From CANKHA01 sp963750965 (GTDB lineage: Bacteria > Pseudomonadota > Alphaproteobacteria > Rhizobiales > Xanthobacteraceae): 64,000 nucleotides of DNA. The position numbers and the translations under genes were made by a program. Below the pieces are notes generated by a model that saw nothing but the letters and a program-made list of their open reading frames with translations, was not told where the DNA came from and ran no database searches. Below are positions 62,765 through 64,000 of this stretch, in pieces. The DNA lies in the NCBI GenBank assembly GCA_963750965.1, contig CAVVSK010000002.1, forward strand, positions 20,523 through 84,522. The letters are read 5' to 3'. Each line of letters opens with the position of its first letter. Position 1 is the stretch's first letter.

Positions 62765-63475
62765 GCGAAACGCCGGCCATGCCGCTCATCGAAGCCCGCA
62801 AAGTCACTCGCATTCTCGAAGGCGTCGTGCCCACCACGCTGGTCAGCGAAGTCGACCTGGTTGTGGGGGAGAAGGAATTCGTCGCCATCACCGGGCCGTC
62901 TGGCTCCGGCAAGTCATCGCTACTCTATCTGCTGGGTCTGCTCGATCTCCCGACCTCCGGAGAGGTGCTGATCCACGGCCGCGCCACTGCGGCGATGGAC
63001 GAGCGCGAGCGAGCCTTCACGCGGCTGTCGATGCTCGGTTTCGTCTTCCAATTTCATTTTTTGCTGCCCGAAATGACGATCCTCGAGAACGTCACGCTGC
63101 CGATGCGGGCTCTTGGCAGGCTCTCGTTACCGCAAATGAGGGACCGCGGGATCGCATCTGCTGGGTTTGCTGGGCCTAACTGATCACATCCACAAGCGGC
63201 CGGACCAGCTCTCCGGCGGACAGCGCCAGCGCGTTGCGGTAGCACGCGCTTTGGCGAATGAGCCGCCGGTGATCCTGGCCGACGAGCCGACCGGGTCGCT
63301 CAATTCGACGTCGAGCGAACAGGTTTTTCAGATCCTGCGGCAACTTGTCGATCGCGAGGGGAAAACAGTGGTCGCGGTCACTCACGATTTATCGTTGGCC
63401 AATCGGATGGATCGCAAAGTTGAACTGGTCGACGGAATGATATCGTCCTACCTAAACACTGCAGCGCCCGGGTGA
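62761..63475 (+). pseudogene. LolD/MacB-type ABC ATPase, one frameshift
   Basis: From the ATG at 62761: IEARKVTRILEGVV, Walker A GPSGSGKSSLLYLLGLLDLP, Q-loop LGFVFQFHFLLPEMTILENV. After one indel near 63145 the sequence continues HLLGLLGLTDHIHKRPDQLS, signature SGGQRQRVAVARALANEPPV, Walker B VILADEPTGSLN and switch AVTHDLSLA. Restored length about 238 residues. It powers the preceding permease; its start overlaps the permease stop (ATGA). In the usual LolCDE/MacB class these systems move lipoproteins or small molecules by a mechanical stroke. Confidence 0.8.
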
Positions 63476-63529
63476 TACCTCATTGAAGTCCTTTACCTTT
63501 TACCTCAACGGTGTTTCACATAAGTTCCA

Positions 63530-63543
63530 TTGATGCACATCAA
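63530..63543. promoter_or_regulatory. Perfect FNR/FixK box TTGATGCACATCAA
   Basis: Exactly fits TTGAT-N4-ATCAA. It lies 54 bases upstream of the CBS-domain gene ATG at 63598. The box strongly suggests FNR/FixK control of that gene under low oxygen. Confidence 0.65.
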
Positions 63544-63597
63544 TGCTCCTTTCCCGAGATCCTTGAAAATGCGTTTTCCTTTGAGAGGAGAACAACC

Positions 63598-64000
63598 ATG
63601 CAAGCCAAAGACGTGATGACGAAGAAGGTCATTTCGGTGAGGCCCGAGGACACGATTTTGCGTGCGATCAGGCTCATGTTGCAAAATAAGGTGAGCGGTC
63701 TTCCGGTAGTAGACGCGTCCGGACAGCTGGTTGGCATAGTAACAGAGGGGGATTTTTACGCCGTGTCGAGACTGGCACGGTGAATCGGCCTCGCCGCTGG
63801 ATCGAATTCTCATGGGCGTTGGTCACCTCGCAGCCAAATACGCCGAGGCCAACGGACGTAAGGTGTACGAGGTCATGACGCGCGAGGTGCGCTCCGTTAC
63901 CGAGGACACATCACTCGAGGACGTCGTCAACCTGATGGAGGAAGAGGCCCACGTCAAGCGTGTCCCCGCGTGCCGCGCGAGCAGACACTCGTCGGAATTA
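63598..64000 (+). pseudogene. CBS-domain protein, frameshifted and cut by window edge
   Basis: From the ATG at 63598, with GAGAGGAG upstream: MQAKDVMTKKVISVRPED, MLQNKVSGLPVVDASGQLVG and IVTEGDF, the first CBS motif. One base lost near 63758 moves the frame; RRVETG and RPRRWIEFLMG follow, then a further shift to VYEVMTREVRSVTEDTSLED, the start of a second CBS motif. The C-terminus lies beyond the window. Such tandem CBS proteins sense adenosine nucleotides and are common in low-oxygen regulons of this order. An FNR/FixK box precedes it. Confidence 0.75.

Overview
The window looks like a chromosomal stretch of an alphaproteobacterium of the Hyphomicrobiales, most like Bradyrhizobium or its relatives. 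This rests on codon and protein style, FNR/FixK-type boxes, a sunset-domain protein, short AGCGGACAT-type dispersed repeats and many small secreted proteins of the type common in that group. The genus is inference. No rRNA, tRNA, CRISPR array, integrase or intact insertion sequence was seen.

Region 1 (1-41.7 kb) is a large catabolic island, almost all on the minus strand except one plus-strand operon at 7.95-14.99 kb. Its hallmark is nine MmgE/PrpD-family genes (2-methylcitrate dehydratase / cis-aconitate decarboxylase / iminodisuccinate epimerase superfamily). Four pairs can be matched by eye, plus one singleton. Around them are two HyuA/HyuB (hydantoinase/oxoprolinase) pairs; a polar amino-acid ABC transporter with three sister binding proteins, two permeases and one ATPase; and an HcnA/HcnB/HcnC-like (opine oxidase-like) set of FAD and 2Fe-2S proteins. 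PrpF, an aldehyde dehydrogenase, an epimerase, a DMT exporter and two FCD-type GntR regulators complete the minus-strand set. The plus-strand operon carries a DAO-type oxidoreductase, a class III aminotransferase, a xanthine-dehydrogenase-type molybdenum subunit and LeuC/LeuD. Together this suggests uptake, oxidation or ring opening, and then isomerisation or hydration of an amino-acid-derived polycarboxylate. The substrate cannot be read from sequence. Three gene relics (leuC, leuD, PEP-mutase/isocitrate-lyase family) sit as mini-cistrons or tails in the same strand order.

Region 2 (42-45 kb) holds small hypothetical genes and an AT-rich tandem repeat. Region 3 (44.6-50.9 kb) is a periplasmic copper/metal-handling cluster: a His-rich protein, a lipoprotein, a TolC-like lipoprotein, a multicopper oxidase, a cupredoxin, a CusF-like protein, a MerR regulator with its divergent long-spacer promoter, and a DUF4396 membrane protein. 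It is bounded by the tail of a serine recombinase. A GAF/HisKA_2 sensor kinase follows.

Region 4 (52.5-56 kb) is a phage-derived remnant with a terminase small-subunit-like gene, hypothetical genes and a TOPRIM-domain gene. Region 5 (55.8-60.2 kb) has secreted small proteins, dispersed CAGGGAATT repeats and relics (beta-lactamase family, an mla fusion, a host-attachment protein). Region 6 (60.3-64 kb) is an HlyD/FtsX-like permease/ATPase export operon and a CBS-domain gene, each preceded by an FNR/FixK-type box.

A striking global feature is single-base frameshifts. I saw none in the intact genes of the first 22.6 kb. They then affect most genes between 22.6 and 41.7 kb and several later ones. 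Either recent decay or uncorrected sequencing indels could explain this; intact motifs on both sides of each shift favour a very recent or artefactual origin.
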